34,183 nt of DNA from Priapulus caudatus (lineage: Eukaryota; Priapulida; Priapulimorpha; Priapulimorphida; Priapulidae): contig NW_014577137.1 in NCBI RefSeq assembly GCF_000485595.1, positions 450,574-484,756 on the forward strand, written 5' to 3'. Numbering within the stretch: position 1 is the first letter of the stretch; every line of letters begins with the position of its first letter. Shown piece by piece: positions 34,097 through 34,183 of this stretch. The notes beneath the pieces were generated by a model. It searched no databases, had not been told where the DNA came from, and worked only from the letters and a program-made list of their open reading frames with translations. The translations under genes and the position numbers were made by a program.

Positions 34097-34183
34097 ATAT
34101 ATAAGTACGTACGTACGTACGTACGTACGTAGTAGTAGTACGTAACGTACGTAGTACTAGTATAGTACGTAAGTACTTACGTT
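34041..34183. repeat. (TA)n then (TACG)n microsatellites at the window edge
   Basis: (TA)n to about 34092, then GTAC/TACG tetranucleotide repeats with GTAGTA interruptions to the end of the window. The full extent is not visible. Confidence 0.95.

Overview
The window is animal nuclear DNA, most likely from an invertebrate. It carries spliced exons with GT/AG boundaries, introns of 0.6 to about 23 kb, very dense microsatellites and many short non-autonomous DNA transposons. There are no operons, ribosome-binding sites or densely packed ORFs. I cannot name the species from the sequence.

The one protein-coding gene I can support lies on the minus strand: a family C G-protein-coupled receptor of the metabotropic glutamate receptor (mGluR) family. 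Four exons are readable. Three encode consecutive parts of the Venus-flytrap ligand-binding domain (27748-27953, 25813-25950, 24780-25163), and their splice phases join exactly. The fourth and last exon (723 to about 1874/1883) carries the second half of the cysteine-rich domain, all seven membrane helices and the cytoplasmic tail to the stop codon. The 5' exons (signal peptide, first part of lobe 1) are not seen and probably lie beyond base 34183. A short stretch, the end of the ligand-binding domain plus the first half of the cysteine-rich domain, is also not found. It should lie in the 22.9-kb gap between exons.

That gap is a repeat jungle. From left to right it holds a triplet array, a 34-bp perfect palindrome, a CATTACCGTA minisatellite split by a probable solo LTR (4396-5316), a 180-bp two-copy tandem repeat, and a hAT-like MITE with a perfect 8-bp target-site duplication (6829-7181). 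A very large inverted duplication follows. Segment A (9283-14550) and spacer B (14550-16600) are followed by A in reverse complement (16600-21768), a run of exactly 25 N, and then a second direct copy of B (21794-24390). The copies differ by many one-base indels. This looks at least partly like noisy gap filling or merged haplotypes, so the size and content of the intron should be treated as provisional.

Upstream of the readable exons (28-34 kb) I see no convincing exon. That part holds a MITE (29417-29888), a striking foldback element (30113-31424) flanked by a 9-bp duplication, triplet arrays, and a 204-bp duplication embedded in TA tracts at the window end. I found no tRNA, rRNA, CRISPR array or complete autonomous transposon. 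I do not see a previously undescribed gene system. The most notable items are the receptor with a probably altered ligand pocket, the foldback element, the A-B-A'-gap-B' structure and a 28-bp CRE-palindrome array.
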